Shown: positions 17,429 to 26,063 of the stretch, piece by piece
Numbering within the stretch: position 1 is the stretch's first letter
How the letters are laid out: each line of letters opens with the position of its first letter
Source: Roseinatronobacter monicus
GTDB lineage: Bacteria > Pseudomonadota > Alphaproteobacteria > Rhodobacterales > Rhodobacteraceae
Direction: 5' to 3'
NCBI RefSeq assembly: GCF_006716865.1
Contig: NZ_VFPT01000006.1
Location: 1 to 64,000, forward strand
Length of the DNA: 64,000 bases
Notes under the pieces: generated by a model
Told to the model about the DNA's origin: nothing
Seen by the model: only the letters and a program-made list of their open reading frames with translations
Database searches by the model: none
Made by a program: the position numbers and the translations under genes

Positions 17429-18876
17429 GCGGGCGCCCCCGAATGGATATAGGAGGTCTTTACGATGGTATAGAATTCTTCCGCATAGCGGCCTTGCTCG
17501 CGCGGGCCGTAGCTGGAAGCACCACGACCACCAAAGGGGACATGATAATCCGTGCCTGCGGTCGGCAGATTGACCATGACACAGCCCGCGCGCGCATGGC
17601 GGCGGAAATGCGTGGCGCGCGCCAGATCGCGGGTCATGATGCCCGCAGTCAGGCCAAACTCGGTGTCATTGGCGATGTGCAGCGCTTCGTCATAGCTGCC
17701 AGCCTTGAGGATGCAGGTAATCGGCGCGAACATTTCCTCGCGGTTGATGACCATATCGTTGCGGGTGTTCGCAAAAACCGCAGGGGCCATGAAATAGCCT
17801 TCCGTCGCGCGCTCCAGCCTTGTGCCGCCGCACAGGAGGTCCGCCCCTTCGCGCTTGCCAGTCTCGATATAGTCCAGATTAACGGCAAGCTGATCGCGGC
17901 TCACCACCGGGCCGATCTGGGTGCCCTCTTCCAGCGCGTGACCGACTTTCAAGGCCTGAGCGCTTGCAACCAGTTTCTCGACAAAGGCATCATGGATGCG
18001 CTCATGCACGATCAAGCGGCTGGCGGCGGTGCATTTCTGACCTGTGCCGCCGAAAGCTGCGTTGGTGGCGTGGGCCACGGCCAGATCGAGGTCGCAATCT
18101 TCCATGATGACCATGGGGTTTTTTGACCCCATTTCCATCTGCAGCTTGGTCATGTTGGGAATCGCCGCGAGCGCAATACCGCGCCCCACGGGCACCGATC
18201 CGGTGAAGCTGATCGCATCGACGCGCGCGCTTTCCGCCAAAGCCTGCCCGATTTCACGCCCCGCGCCCATGACCAGATTGAACAGCCCCCTGGGCAAGTC
18301 CTGCTTGGCGATGATCTGCGTCAGCGCCACGGCGCTGGCGGGGGTCTGGTTCGCGGGCTTCAAGATCACAGCATTGCCAAAGGCCAGCGCGGGCGCGATT
18401 TTCCATGCGGGCGTTGCCACGGGGAAATTCCACGGGCTGATGATCGCCACGACGCCCACAGGTTCGCGGCGCACATCGATTTCGATGTAAGGTCGAACGC
18501 TGTCAGCGGTCTGGCCCAGTTGGCGCAGCGCCTCAGCCGCGAAATAGGTAAAGAACTGGCCTGCGCGGTAGACCTCTCCCTTGCCCTCGGCCAGCGGCTT
18601 GCCCTCTTCGCGGGCGATCACCGCGCCAATTTCCCCGGCGCGGGCCATCATTTCGGTGCCGATGGCCATGAGCACATCATGGCGCTTTTGCGGGCCAGTT
18701 GCGCGCCATTCGACCTGTGCATGGCGCGCGGAATCCAGCGCAACGCCAAGCTGGGCGGCATCGGCCTGCGCGAAATGACCGATCACATCGGACAGGTCTG
18801 ACGGATTGCGGTTTTCCACAGCATCCGCCCCGTTCAGCCATTCACCAGCGATATAATTGCGCGTTTCAAGTTGCAT
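17425..18876 (-). CDS. NAD(P)-dependent aldehyde dehydrogenase
   Basis: 483-residue ALDH. Motifs in order: ISPWNFPVATPAWKIAPALA (cofactor loop), ILKPANQTPASA, FTGSVPVGRGIA, the general-base region LQMEMGSKNPMVIMED (Glu kept, GSKNP variant), the catalytic Cys in FGGTGQKCTAASRL, and the C-terminal PFGGRGASSYGPREQG. It oxidises an aldehyde to a carboxylate in the cytoplasm; the substrate is unknown but is probably a semialdehyde of the operon's pathway. Two starts are possible. The ATG at 18876 has AAAGGA 6 nt upstream and is chosen; an ATG at 18894 would abut the upstream stop directly. Confidence 0.92.
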   Translation of the reverse strand: MQLETRNYIAGEWLNGADAVENRNPSDLSDVIGHFAQADAAQLGVALDSARHAQVEWRATGPQKRHDVLMAIGTEMMARAGEIGAVIAREEGKPLAEGKGEVYRAGQFFTYFAAEALRQLGQTADSVRPYIEIDVRREPVGVVAIISPWNFPVATPAWKIAPALAFGNAVILKPANQTPASAVALTQIIAKQDLPRGLFNLVMGAGREIGQALAESARVDAISFTGSVPVGRGIALAAIPNMTKLQMEMGSKNPMVIMEDCDLDLAVAHATNAAFGGTGQKCTAASRLIVHERIHDAFVEKLVASAQALKVGHALEEGTQIGPVVSRDQLAVNLDYIETGKREGADLLCGGTRLERATEGYFMAPAVFANTRNDMVINREEMFAPITCILKAGSYDEALHIANDTEFGLTAGIMTRDLARATHFRRHARAGCVMVNLPTAGTDYHVPFGGRGASSYGPREQGRYAEEFYTIVKTSYIHSGAPA

Positions 18877-18894
18877 GTTATTCCTTTGCGCCAT

Positions 18895-19896
18895 TCAGGC
18901 GGTTTTGATCCTGTTCATCAGGGCGGCATCGAGTTGCACACCCTCTCTCTCTATGCGTAGGCGATTGGCAGCGCGGCGCGCACCGGGCAGCCGCGCCCCG
19001 TCCTGAGCGGTGATTGCGCCCGTCAGGCGCAGAATCGCGGCGTGGAACCCGTCACCTGAAAACGCAGCAGGATCGATACCAACGAAAAACTGCCCCGTCC
19101 CCGGTGGCCCGCCTTTGGGGCCGGAAAAGGGGCTGGCTTCCAGCCCCAGATTGCCCCCTGACAGTGCGGCCGCGAAAATCTCGACCATCAAGCCCATGCC
19201 GAAACCCTTTTTCCCGCCCGCAGGCAGCATCGAGCCCGCAAGGGCGGCCTCTGCATCCTCGGTGGGCTGGCCATCCGCGTCGAGCGCCCAGCCCGGTTTA
19301 ATCAGCTCGCCCTTGCGGGCGCGCAGGATGATCTCGGATTTCGCAATCGCGCTGGCTGATTGATCGATGACCAACCGCGCGTGACCTGCGCCATCGGGCA
19401 CCGCGAGCGCGAAAGGGTTGGTGCCGATCACCGGCTTTGTTCCGCCAATCGGGGCCATGGACGCGGGCGCATTGGTAAAGCACAGGCCGACAAGCCCGGC
19501 TTCGGCCAGCCGTTCGGCATGATGCCCCAGAACGCCGCAATTATAGGATCGCGAAACGGCCATGGCAGCAACGCCCTGTTCGCGCACGGCTGCGTCGAAC
19601 TGCGCCCAGCCTGCATCAATCGCGGCATGGGCAAACCCATGTGCCGCATCGACCTGAACCGCCGCAGGGCGCGGGCGTGCGACTGTGGGCACAGCCGCGC
19701 CCAGAACCTTGCCGCAGCGCAAATGCTCGGCATAGATCGGCACATACATCAGCCCATGACTGCGAATGCCATCGCGCTCGGCCAGACGTGTCGAGCGCGC
19801 CACCGCCGCCGCCTGATGCGCCGCAGCCCCCGCGCCCTGCAATGTGCTGAAGGCAAGCGCTTCGACTTCGCCCAGTGTCAGTGTTGTGTCCGTCAT
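18895..19896 (-). CDS. Ldh-family (malate/L-lactate/sulfolactate-type) NAD(P) oxidoreductase
   Basis: 333 residues of the LDH2/MDH2 family: RLAERDGIRSHGLMYVPIYA at the N-terminus (family ...D.RGH..HG...), AMAVSRSYNCGVLGHHAERLA with the active-site His region, PIGGTKPVIGTNPFALAVPD and GGKKGFGMGLMVEIFAAALS. Members reduce or oxidise 2-oxo acids, sulfolactate, ureidoglycolate or cyclic imino acids. The NCGVLGHH version does not by itself tell the substrate. It is the first gene of the minus-strand operon and is divergent from the LysR gene (91 bp gap). An AAAAGGGGAAAGC leader provides the ribosome site. Confidence 0.9.
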   Translation of the reverse strand: MTDTTLTLGEVEALAFSTLQGAGAAAHQAAAVARSTRLAERDGIRSHGLMYVPIYAEHLRCGKVLGAAVPTVARPRPAAVQVDAAHGFAHAAIDAGWAQFDAAVREQGVAAMAVSRSYNCGVLGHHAERLAEAGLVGLCFTNAPASMAPIGGTKPVIGTNPFALAVPDGAGHARLVIDQSASAIAKSEIILRARKGELIKPGWALDADGQPTEDAEAALAGSMLPAGGKKGFGMGLMVEIFAAALSGGNLGLEASPFSGPKGGPPGTGQFFVGIDPAAFSGDGFHAAILRLTGAITAQDGARLPGARRAANRLRIEREGVQLDAALMNRIKTA

Positions 19897-19959
19897 GCTT
19901 TCCCCTTTTCGACAGGTTAAGAGGTGACACCTTCAATGCAATCGAATTTACTTTGATTT

Positions 19960-19972
19960 AACTTCAGAAGTT
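19960..19972. promoter_or_regulatory. Candidate LysR operator
   Basis: 13-bp perfect palindrome AACTTC-A-GAAGTT in the 91-bp gap between the divergent Ldh and LysR genes. LysR regulators bind interrupted palindromes at such positions, so this is the best candidate site. Confidence 0.5.
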
Positions 19973-19987
19973 CTGTAGTGAGCCAAC

Positions 19988-20866
19988 ATGATCCGCACCC
20001 AAGCCCTGCGCGTTTTCGTCACCACCGCCGATTGTGGCAATATCCGGGACGCGGCCAAATCGCTGGGTCGGACCGACTCTGCGGTGTCGATGACGCTTAA
20101 ACAGCTCGAAGCCACATTGGGCGCACCTCTGTTCGAAAGCGACCGCAAGCACAGCTTGACTGCGCTTGGCCTCGAGGTTCGCAAACTGGCGCGCGACCTG
20201 CTGCGCGAACATGACCGCACCATCGAGCGCATCCATGCACTGGCAGCCGGACGCGAGGGCGTGTTACGCGTCGCGGCAGTCCCGTCGGTCGCGGCGCAGC
20301 TTTTGCCCGAGATACTCAGCGCGATGCTGGGCGAATTCCCTGGCATCAGAATCGAACTTGTGGATACCGACAGCGCCAGCATGCATGCACTGGTCGAGAC
20401 TGGCGAAGTCGAAGTCGGGATCGGCGGCAGGCCCGCAGCGAATAGTGGCCTGCATTTTGACGCGCTGTTCAATGACCCGTTCCGGCTGGTGTGCCGCAAG
20501 GACCATCCGCTTGCCCGACACGAACGGCCACTGACCCGACAAGATTTGCGTCCGCATCGATTGATCAGCAACAACTCGACCGCAGGCATTTCCGGCTTTG
20601 ATGCGGATGCTCCAGATGGCGTGTCGGCGCTGAGCGCGCGCAATGTCATTTCGCTTCTGGCCTTGGTGCGTGCCGGGGCTGGCGCAGCGATCTTGCCCGC
20701 ACTTGCAACGCGCACGATTGATTCGGAGCTGTGCGCAGTTGAGCTGGATGATGCCTCGGCACTTCGGACGGTCGGCTTTGCCTTACGGCGAGGCGGCAAT
20801 CCCAGTCCAATCTGCAGGGAGTTTCAGGGCCGCCTCGTTGCGATGGTCCAAGCCACTGGTATTTGA
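19988..20866 (+). CDS. LysR-family transcriptional regulator
   Basis: 292 residues. The N-terminal winged helix (DCGNIRDAAKSLGRTDSAVS then MTLKQLEATLGAPLFESDRK) is standard LysR, followed by the two-lobed effector domain (VLRVAAVPSVAAQLLPEILS, DPFRLVCRKDHPLA, VRAGAGAAILPALA). It is transcribed away from the Ldh-ALDH-M19-DUF3726 operon and is therefore its likely activator, responding to a pathway intermediate. The ATG at 19988 agrees with the usual start (MIRTQALRVFVTTAD). Confidence 0.92.
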   Translation: MIRTQALRVFVTTADCGNIRDAAKSLGRTDSAVSMTLKQLEATLGAPLFESDRKHSLTALGLEVRKLARDLLREHDRTIERIHALAAGREGVLRVAAVPSVAAQLLPEILSAMLGEFPGIRIELVDTDSASMHALVETGEVEVGIGGRPAANSGLHFDALFNDPFRLVCRKDHPLARHERPLTRQDLRPHRLISNNSTAGISGFDADAPDGVSALSARNVISLLALVRAGAGAAILPALATRTIDSELCAVELDDASALRTVGFALRRGGNPSPICREFQGRLVAMVQATGI

Positions 20867-21291
20867 CCCTTATCTTAATTGAATCGCCAAAGCTTGGGTT
20901 GAACGCAGATTATCGAACGTTGATTGGCTGCTTTCCTGTGAAGTCATGGTCATTTTTGGAATACTCGGCCCGGGCTAGATGAATAGTCCGTTCGCGAGGC
21001 CGGCTGCTCGGTCGAAGGCGGCACGGCGACCGGCCGCTATTGCAAGATGCTGCGTTTGCAATGCCGCAAGGTCACGGTCGGCTCCGCCCTGTGCGACGGC
21101 GAGGGCAGCCTCGACGTGCCCGGCCCTTTGCGGTCAGTCAGCGTCGGTGGCACGCTGCAGTGCGGCTTCACCAAACCGGCCAATCGTGCATCGCGCAGCA
21201 TTTTTTGCTATTGAACGTCGCTGATGCGGACAAAGGGTTCATTGGCTGCGGCTGCGCGAAGGGCTGCTTTCAATGCAATACCCTCGGTCGC
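20867..21291. repeat. Intergenic dispersed repeat region
   Basis: No gene is supported here. The stretch around 21040-21130 shares blocks with other non-coding places in the window: AAGATGCTGC...GCAA...GC at 21043, 26152 and (diverged) 47036; CAAGGTCAC.GGCGGCTC-like at 21067 and 47060; GACGTGCCCGGCCC at 21113, 26111 and 47108. These look like degenerate copies of one intergenic repeat common in Rhodobacterales genomes. Confidence 0.45.
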
Positions 21292-22128
21292 CTATTCTTG
21301 CATCTTGATTATAGCGCGGTCAGCCAATCGTTGAAGCGCATCCGGATCATGGCTGGGCAGATACACCGTGGGGTTTTCAGCGGCATACGCAAGGATTTTG
21401 CGGTGTGTTTCTATTTCCGCAGCAATGTCAGTTCCGACCCCGTCGGCCATCAGCTGAACCAGATGACGTTCCGTATAAGACGTATCACCAGCAAACATAA
21501 TAGTCGTGTCGCCCTCATTCAAAAGTACGGATAAATGCCCTGGTGAATGGCCGGGCGTTGGAACAAGCGTGACGTCACCCGCATGGGTGAGTTTTGCATG
21601 GCTTGCGAACGGCCCGAATGGCGTCTTCTGAAAATCCACGAGTGTTGGACTAAAACTCCGAGGCCAGCGTTGATTGAGGTAGCCGTTCATACGTCCTTTG
21701 AACCCAGAGGCGAAGTTCCATTCATCTCGCGAAACAACGAACTCGGCGTTCGGGAAATGGTGCAAGCCTCCGTCATGATCCTGATGTAGATGGGTCATCA
21801 CAACCCAACGCACGTCGTCTGGATTCAAGCCAAGCCTTTGTATTTGGGGACCGATCTCATCCTCTGGCGAGACATCAAAGATGGCTGCCCGTTGCAACAG
21901 TGGCATGTAGGGAGGGAAATATCGCGGCTTATTGGCGTCAGATGGAACACCAGTGTCTATAACAATGAGGCCTTCAGGATGCTCGATAATCCAGACATGG
22001 ATTGGCAGCCAGCCCGTCATGTTCTTGTCGAATACCGCATTCAGAAGACGTTTTATTCCTTTGCCCTCACCCTCCCGCCAGCGTTCAGTGACTTTGACTC
22101 GCCCTGTCTCGATTCCGTGGATTTTCAT
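21292..22128 (-). CDS. Metallo-beta-lactamase-fold lactonase (N-acyl-homoserine lactonase-like)
   Basis: 278 residues. The zinc-binding signature is THLHQDHDGG, followed by the distal ligands in PTPGHSPGHLS, MFAGDTSYTERH and LPSHDPDALQ, in AiiA/AttM order. Such enzymes open lactone rings, including quorum-sensing acyl-homoserine lactones, in the cytoplasm. The ATG at 22128 has AGGAG at 7 nt and gives MKIHGIETGRVKVTERW; an upstream start at 22164 has no such site. A TetR-type operator (22181-22196) sits about 55 bp upstream, and the regulator gene follows upstream on the same strand. Substrate not proven; other lactones or esters are possible. Confidence 0.88.
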   Translation of the reverse strand: MKIHGIETGRVKVTERWREGEGKGIKRLLNAVFDKNMTGWLPIHVWIIEHPEGLIVIDTGVPSDANKPRYFPPYMPLLQRAAIFDVSPEDEIGPQIQRLGLNPDDVRWVVMTHLHQDHDGGLHHFPNAEFVVSRDEWNFASGFKGRMNGYLNQRWPRSFSPTLVDFQKTPFGPFASHAKLTHAGDVTLVPTPGHSPGHLSVLLNEGDTTIMFAGDTSYTERHLVQLMADGVGTDIAAEIETHRKILAYAAENPTVYLPSHDPDALQRLADRAIIKMQE

Positions 22129-22180
22129 GATGGATCTCCTATTGGGTGGTTGCGTTGTGCGCATAGTGCCAGACTAAACG

Positions 22181-22196
22181 GTTAGCAATCGCTAAC
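22181..22196. promoter_or_regulatory. TetR-type operator upstream of the lactonase gene
   Basis: GTTAGCAATCGCTAAC, arms GTTAGC/GCTAAC, one base different from the perfect palindrome at 22819-22834 upstream of the tetR gene itself. Pairing of the two sites points to one regulator controlling both genes. Confidence 0.75.
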
Positions 22197-22212
22197 CTGC
22201 AATGCAAAAAAC

Positions 22213-22809
22213 TTACCGAAGAGCCTTACGGAGAAGATGCTCCGCGTCGTGCAGTTGCGCCAAAGCTGGGTGCGCCAGTGACCCAAAGAATATCTGACGC
22301 GTGATGTTCTCAAGCATGCCAACGACCAAAGCCAGCTGCATGTTCTCGTCAACGCAGGACTCCACGTCTCCTTCTGATCGACCCAGCTGAATAATGTCCC
22401 GCAGTATAGAAAGAATTGTTCGGGACTTTAGGCCGTCCGGCATATGGGGCCAAAGCGTCCTTAGATTGTCCGCTACAAATACTGTCGCTTCGGGATGTTC
22501 ATCGACTGCGCGTAACCCGGTTTCAAGAAATGCCCGAAACTTGAGGCGGAATGTAGACGATTGCCCTGTTGTAAGCGAAACGCGCTGCAACTGGGCGCGG
22601 TACAGCCGTTCGAACAAGACCAAGGCCAGTTGGTCCTTTGTAGCAAAGTGCTTGTATAGTGCCGGATTGCTTAACCCGCTGGCTTGGGCAATGTCTCTGA
22701 TTGATGTCGCAGACAGCCCTTTTCGTGCGAAAAGACGTAGCCCCTCTTGAAGGATGAGCGCCTTCCCAGGAGCGTCTGTGGCATGAACAAATGGTTGGTC
22801 TTGGGTCAT
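22213..22809 (-). CDS. TetR-family transcriptional regulator
   Basis: 198 residues. The N-terminal helix-turn-helix is LQEGLRLFARKGLSATSIRD followed by IAQASGLSNPALYKHFATKD, diagnostic of TetR. The remainder is a helical ligand domain. The ATG at 22809 (MTQDQPFVHATD) is chosen because a perfect operator-like palindrome lies 9-25 bp upstream; the longer frame would run through it. Palindromes upstream of this gene and of the lactonase gene downstream suggest autoregulation and repression of the lactonase, relieved by an unknown, possibly lactone or acyl, ligand. Confidence 0.9.
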   Translation of the reverse strand: MTQDQPFVHATDAPGKALILQEGLRLFARKGLSATSIRDIAQASGLSNPALYKHFATKDQLALVLFERLYRAQLQRVSLTTGQSSTFRLKFRAFLETGLRAVDEHPEATVFVADNLRTLWPHMPDGLKSRTILSILRDIIQLGRSEGDVESCVDENMQLALVVGMLENITRQIFFGSLAHPALAQLHDAEHLLRKALR

Positions 22810-22818
22810 AACAGTAAA

Positions 22819-22834
22819 GTTAGCGATCGCTAAC
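22819..22834. promoter_or_regulatory. TetR autoregulatory operator
   Basis: Perfect 16-bp palindrome GTTAGCGATCGCTAAC, 9 bp before the tetR ATG on the minus strand. Near-identical to the site at 22181-22196. Confidence 0.8.
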
Positions 22835-23058
22835 CTACAAGTCAAGCCGCCCTGCGGCGGTGCAGCATGGCCCGTCGACTCTTCAAGCTCGACCATCGAC
22901 ACACCCGGCCCGAAGCCGCCGTACGTTCACGGCGCTGCGCCGCGATGCAGCATCCTAGAAGCGGTCGTTCAGTCTTCGGTGCAACATTGCTACGTGTAAA
23001 ATGTTGGCTATGTGGGCAATGCTGATATTTCTAAGCCGCACCACTGATGGGAAAAAGG
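22835..23058. other. Intergenic stretch with Rhodobacterales-type repeat fragments
   Basis: No gene seen. The sequence around 22920-23020 (GCCGCGATGCAGCATCC, AGTCTTCGGTGCAACATTGC) has the look of the short intergenic repeats frequent in Rhodobacterales genomes. This is recalled resemblance, not a computed match. Confidence 0.35.
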
Positions 23059-23202
23059 ATGAGCCACAGCCTCACCACTTTCGTGAATCAATATGGCGAA
23101 GCCGACACCATTTGCGATTATTTTGCCGCGAAGAACAATACCGATGACTTTGCGCTCCGGGACTGTGCGCGCAACTTGACCATTTCGCTTGGCGTGGAAT
23201 GA
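23059..23202 (+). CDS. Small hypothetical ORF (47 aa), possible gene fragment
   Basis: Open frame MSHSLTTFVNQYGEADTICD... ending LTISLGVE, with AAAAAGG directly before the ATG. Amino-acid composition is balanced, unlike the shadow frames around it, but there is no family I recognise, and it lies among intergenic repeats and IS scars. It may be a remnant of a longer gene. Confidence 0.3.
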   Translation: MSHSLTTFVNQYGEADTICDYFAAKNNTDDFALRDCARNLTISLGVE

Positions 23203-23292
23203 CGGATTATAGGCAGGCATCCTGCCCCCCCTGCGCACTCGCCTGCAGGATAGCCTGCGAACACTGGTGATTTGTCGGGCCGCATGCCGCAA

Positions 23293-24465
23293 TCACATAA
23301 ACATAGAAAGGTATTCAATCACCTTTCCTGCGAAAGCTCCAACCGAAGCAGCGACATCGAGGAGATAGCCCCCAAGGCCTTCCGCTGCACTTCTCATCAC
23401 TGGAAAGCTCCAAGACGCGAGCCCTTCACCGATCTTTGCAAGAACCTCGCCCAAGACCTTGTCTGCAACGTAAATACCAACCGCATACTTCCCGGTCGTT
23501 GCTGCCTTGGCGATCTCCTCGCTTTGCTTCTGCAGGGCCTCTGTGTTCGCATTGATCGCAGCCGTATTTTCTCGTTGCGCTGCAGCAACTTCACGAAGTG
23601 CCTCAGCTGTTCCGGCGCTTTGTTCAGCAGCCGCGTCAACCTCCGCAACGCCGGCGGCGATTTCCGACGTTGCCCTCGACATTTCAGCGAAGAAAGCGGG
23701 TGGGAAGCCCAGCTCCTCAATTGGTTCGGGAGGATTGTTGTGGCCGATACCGGCTAATCCATCCCCACGATCTTCGCGAGCATTCTCCTCGATTTCTACT
23801 AGGGGGCGCAGGGTTTGCAGGATGCTCGCGGCGTCTGCCGCAATCTCAGCTGCCAGCCTCTTCCGCCTTTCCACATGAGCGTCGTCTTCGGGCTGATCGT
23901 CGCCACCCCAGTCGGCACCCGGAATAGGACTCCAGTCGTATATCCCGGAATCGTCTGTGATTTTTGTAGCTGCTTGGTCGATTAGGTCGTCGCGATACAC
24001 AGAGCCAAAGTTTTCACCGAGTGCCTCTTCTGGCGTCTCCGGCCCACCATATATCCACTGATAGCCGCCTTCTGCTGACTCGTAGGGCACACGGTTCGCC
24101 GGATCCTCATACCTCTGGTAGAACCACTCGATCATTTCCTCGATTGCAGCTTCGTCAGCTTCTCGATTGTCGCTGTCTTCCGGATCGTGCTCCAAGGTGA
24201 TCTGGAAGTCCGACACCAGTTCGTGGCCATCGACGTCTGTATCGGTGTCATTTAATGCACCATTGGGGTATTCCCACAGTTGCCAAGTCAAGGTGCCCAG
24301 CTCGGGGAGTTCGATGGATGCCTCCCAGGTAGTGCGAGTGCCCATTGGCTCCTCATCGGCTCCGACACTATCCCAGAGGTCTGAAATTTCATTGGCTTCG
24401 ATTTCGAACACCTGACCGGTGTCCTTATGCCGAATGATGGCAGTCCCGCTTGTCTTAATATGCAT
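23293..24465 (-). CDS. Hypothetical protein: acidic N-terminal domain, GIGHNNPPE motif, coiled coil, hydrophobic C-terminus
   Basis: 390 residues, not recognised. The N-terminal 170 residues form a globular acidic domain (IIRHKDTGQVFEIEANEISD; WQLWEYPNGALND). The middle carries GLAGIGHNNPPEPIEEL, a motif I have seen in many alphaproteobacterial proteins of unknown role. Then comes an Ala/Glu-rich coiled coil (about residues 255-320), and the tail is amphipathic to hydrophobic (GGYLLDVAASVGAFAGKVIE). No signal peptide. The composition suggests association with membranes or a larger assembly. It stands alone between intergenic repeat DNA and IS256. Confidence 0.6.
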   Translation of the reverse strand: MHIKTSGTAIIRHKDTGQVFEIEANEISDLWDSVGADEEPMGTRTTWEASIELPELGTLTWQLWEYPNGALNDTDTDVDGHELVSDFQITLEHDPEDSDNREADEAAIEEMIEWFYQRYEDPANRVPYESAEGGYQWIYGGPETPEEALGENFGSVYRDDLIDQAATKITDDSGIYDWSPIPGADWGGDDQPEDDAHVERRKRLAAEIAADAASILQTLRPLVEIEENAREDRGDGLAGIGHNNPPEPIEELGFPPAFFAEMSRATSEIAAGVAEVDAAAEQSAGTAEALREVAAAQRENTAAINANTEALQKQSEEIAKAATTGKYAVGIYVADKVLGEVLAKIGEGLASWSFPVMRSAAEGLGGYLLDVAASVGAFAGKVIEYLSMFM

Positions 24466-24662
24466 CGCTGTTCACCGCGCCGAAGAAATATCAACCATCA
24501 TAGGCTTACCGTCTATCACCCACGCTCAATAATCAAACACGAAATCAAGGCGCTGTTCGAGCCGATCTGGCTGCCGATCTACTTCTCACGCTCGAGAGAG
24601 CTTCGAAAAGGTGAAGACCGCTTTCCGAGGCCTGCCGCAGGTGCCTTGCCGCACTGCAGTCA
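24466..24662. other. Short stretch before IS256 without a gene
   Basis: No coding signal was seen. The last part (24630-24662) joins, across the IS256 insertion and its CTGCAGTCA duplication, to the repeat-like sequence at 26073-26200. Confidence 0.35.
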
Positions 24663-26063
24663 GAGCTATGCGGGAATTTGGGTGATGGCATGAATTGAAA
24701 GGCGGCGTATTGTGGCGGGTGTCAAAGCCAGCCAGAACCTCACGAGGAGCAATACGCCTATGAAGAACGATACAACCATTCTACCGTTTCGCCAATCAGA
24801 AACTATCGTCGACCCGCTGACAGAACTGGCACGGGAAGGCGCACGCCGGATGCTGGCGGAAGCGCTGAAAGCCGAAGCTGATGCATTTGTGGCCAGCTTT
24901 GCGGACGAGAAGCTGGACGATGGCCGCCAGCGGATCGTCCGCCATGGACTTGGCCCTGAACGTCAGATCCAGACGGGCATTGGCGCTCTGAATGTGCAGC
25001 GCCCCAAAGTGCGTGACCGGATGGCGGCACTCGATCCTGCGCAAAAGATCCGCTTCACCTCGAATATACTGCCGAAATGGGCGCGCCGCTCGGTCAGCTT
25101 GGACGCGCTGTTGCCCGTTCTCTACCTGAAGGGCATTTCCACGGGCGATTTCCAGGAAGCGCTGTCAGCCATTATGGGCCCCGATGCACCCAACCTGTCT
25201 CCGAGTGTCATATCCCGCCTGACCGCAGGTTGGCAGGCAGAATATGATGCCTGGGCGCGGCGTGATTTGTCTGCGCGCAATTACGTCTACATATGGGCAG
25301 ATGGCGTCTATCTGCAGGCGCGCATGGAAGAAAATGCCGAATGCATGCTGGTGATCATCGGAGCCACACCGGAGGGCAAGAAGGAACTGATCGGCTTTCA
25401 GGTTGGGCTTCGGGAAAGCTCGCAGAGCTGGCATGAATTGCTGAGCGATCTCAAGGCTCGGGGCCTGTCTGTCGCCCCCAAGATCGCGGTGGGCGATGGC
25501 GCCTTGGGGTTCTGGAATGCATTGGACAAGGCATTTGGCAGCACGAAGCACCAGCGCTGCTGGGTTCATAAGGTGAAGAATGTGCTGAACTGTTTTCCCA
25601 AGCAGATGGCCGCAGCCGTGAAATCTGATCTCGATGATATCCAGCATGCCGCTACGAAAGCGGAAGCGAAGGCCGCAATGGATCTGTTCAGTGAGAAATA
25701 TAAGCAGAAATACGAAAAAGGCGTGAATTGCCTGACCAAGGACAGTGACGCCTTGCTGGCTTTCTTCGACTTCCCGGCTGATCACTGGGGCCATCTGCGC
25801 ACGACGAACCCCATTGAGAGCGTCTTCGCCACGGTTCGGCACAGAACGGTTCGCACAAAGGGTGCGCTCTCGCAAAAGACCGCGAAACTGATGGTCTTTA
25901 CCCTCATTCAGGCCGCGTCCAAGAAATGGTTGCGCCTCAATGGCAGAAATCAGTTGCCAAAAGTCATCGAAGGAATCACATTCAACGACGGCGTCGAAGT
26001 GATTTTTGACGCACCAAGCCGCGCCGCCTGAAAATGCGCGTCACCCAAATTCAAGCATAGCTC
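24663..26063 (+). mobile_element. IS256-family insertion sequence
   Basis: 1401-bp element. Terminal inverted repeats start GAGCTATGCGGGAATTTGGG (left) and GAGCTATGCTTGAATTTGGG (right, reverse complement). Perfect 9-bp target duplication CTGCAGTCA at 24654-24662 and 26064-26072. Encodes a single intact transposase. It inserted into an intergenic repeat. Confidence 0.93.
24760..26031 (+). CDS. IS256-family transposase
   Basis: 423 residues of the mutator/IS256 type: N-terminal ARRMLAEALKAEADAFVASF, then IGALNVQRPKVRDR, the DDE core beginning YVYIWADGVYLQARMEENAE, the second Asp in KIAVGDGALGFWNALDK, the C-x2-H region QRCWVHKVKNVLNCFPK, and the Glu in TTNPIESVFATVRHRTVRTK. Length and motifs are complete, so it is probably active. 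The ATG at 24760 has GAGGAGC 8 nt upstream; the frame extends to 24712 without a better start. Confidence 0.95.
   Translation: MKNDTTILPFRQSETIVDPLTELAREGARRMLAEALKAEADAFVASFADEKLDDGRQRIVRHGLGPERQIQTGIGALNVQRPKVRDRMAALDPAQKIRFTSNILPKWARRSVSLDALLPVLYLKGISTGDFQEALSAIMGPDAPNLSPSVISRLTAGWQAEYDAWARRDLSARNYVYIWADGVYLQARMEENAECMLVIIGATPEGKKELIGFQVGLRESSQSWHELLSDLKARGLSVAPKIAVGDGALGFWNALDKAFGSTKHQRCWVHKVKNVLNCFPKQMAAAVKSDLDDIQHAATKAEAKAAMDLFSEKYKQKYEKGVNCLTKDSDALLAFFDFPADHWGHLRTTNPIESVFATVRHRTVRTKGALSQKTAKLMVFTLIQAASKKWLRLNGRNQLPKVIEGITFNDGVEVIFDAPSRAA

Noticed and set aside
20979..21534. Two overlapping ORFs (81 and 164 codons)
   Set aside because: They lie in the dispersed repeat and run antisense into the lactonase gene; Cys/Arg/Ala-rich products typical of non-coding high-GC DNA.
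23008..23292. Minus-strand 94-codon ORF
   Set aside because: Overlaps the better-composed small plus-strand frame and intergenic repeat DNA; no motif.
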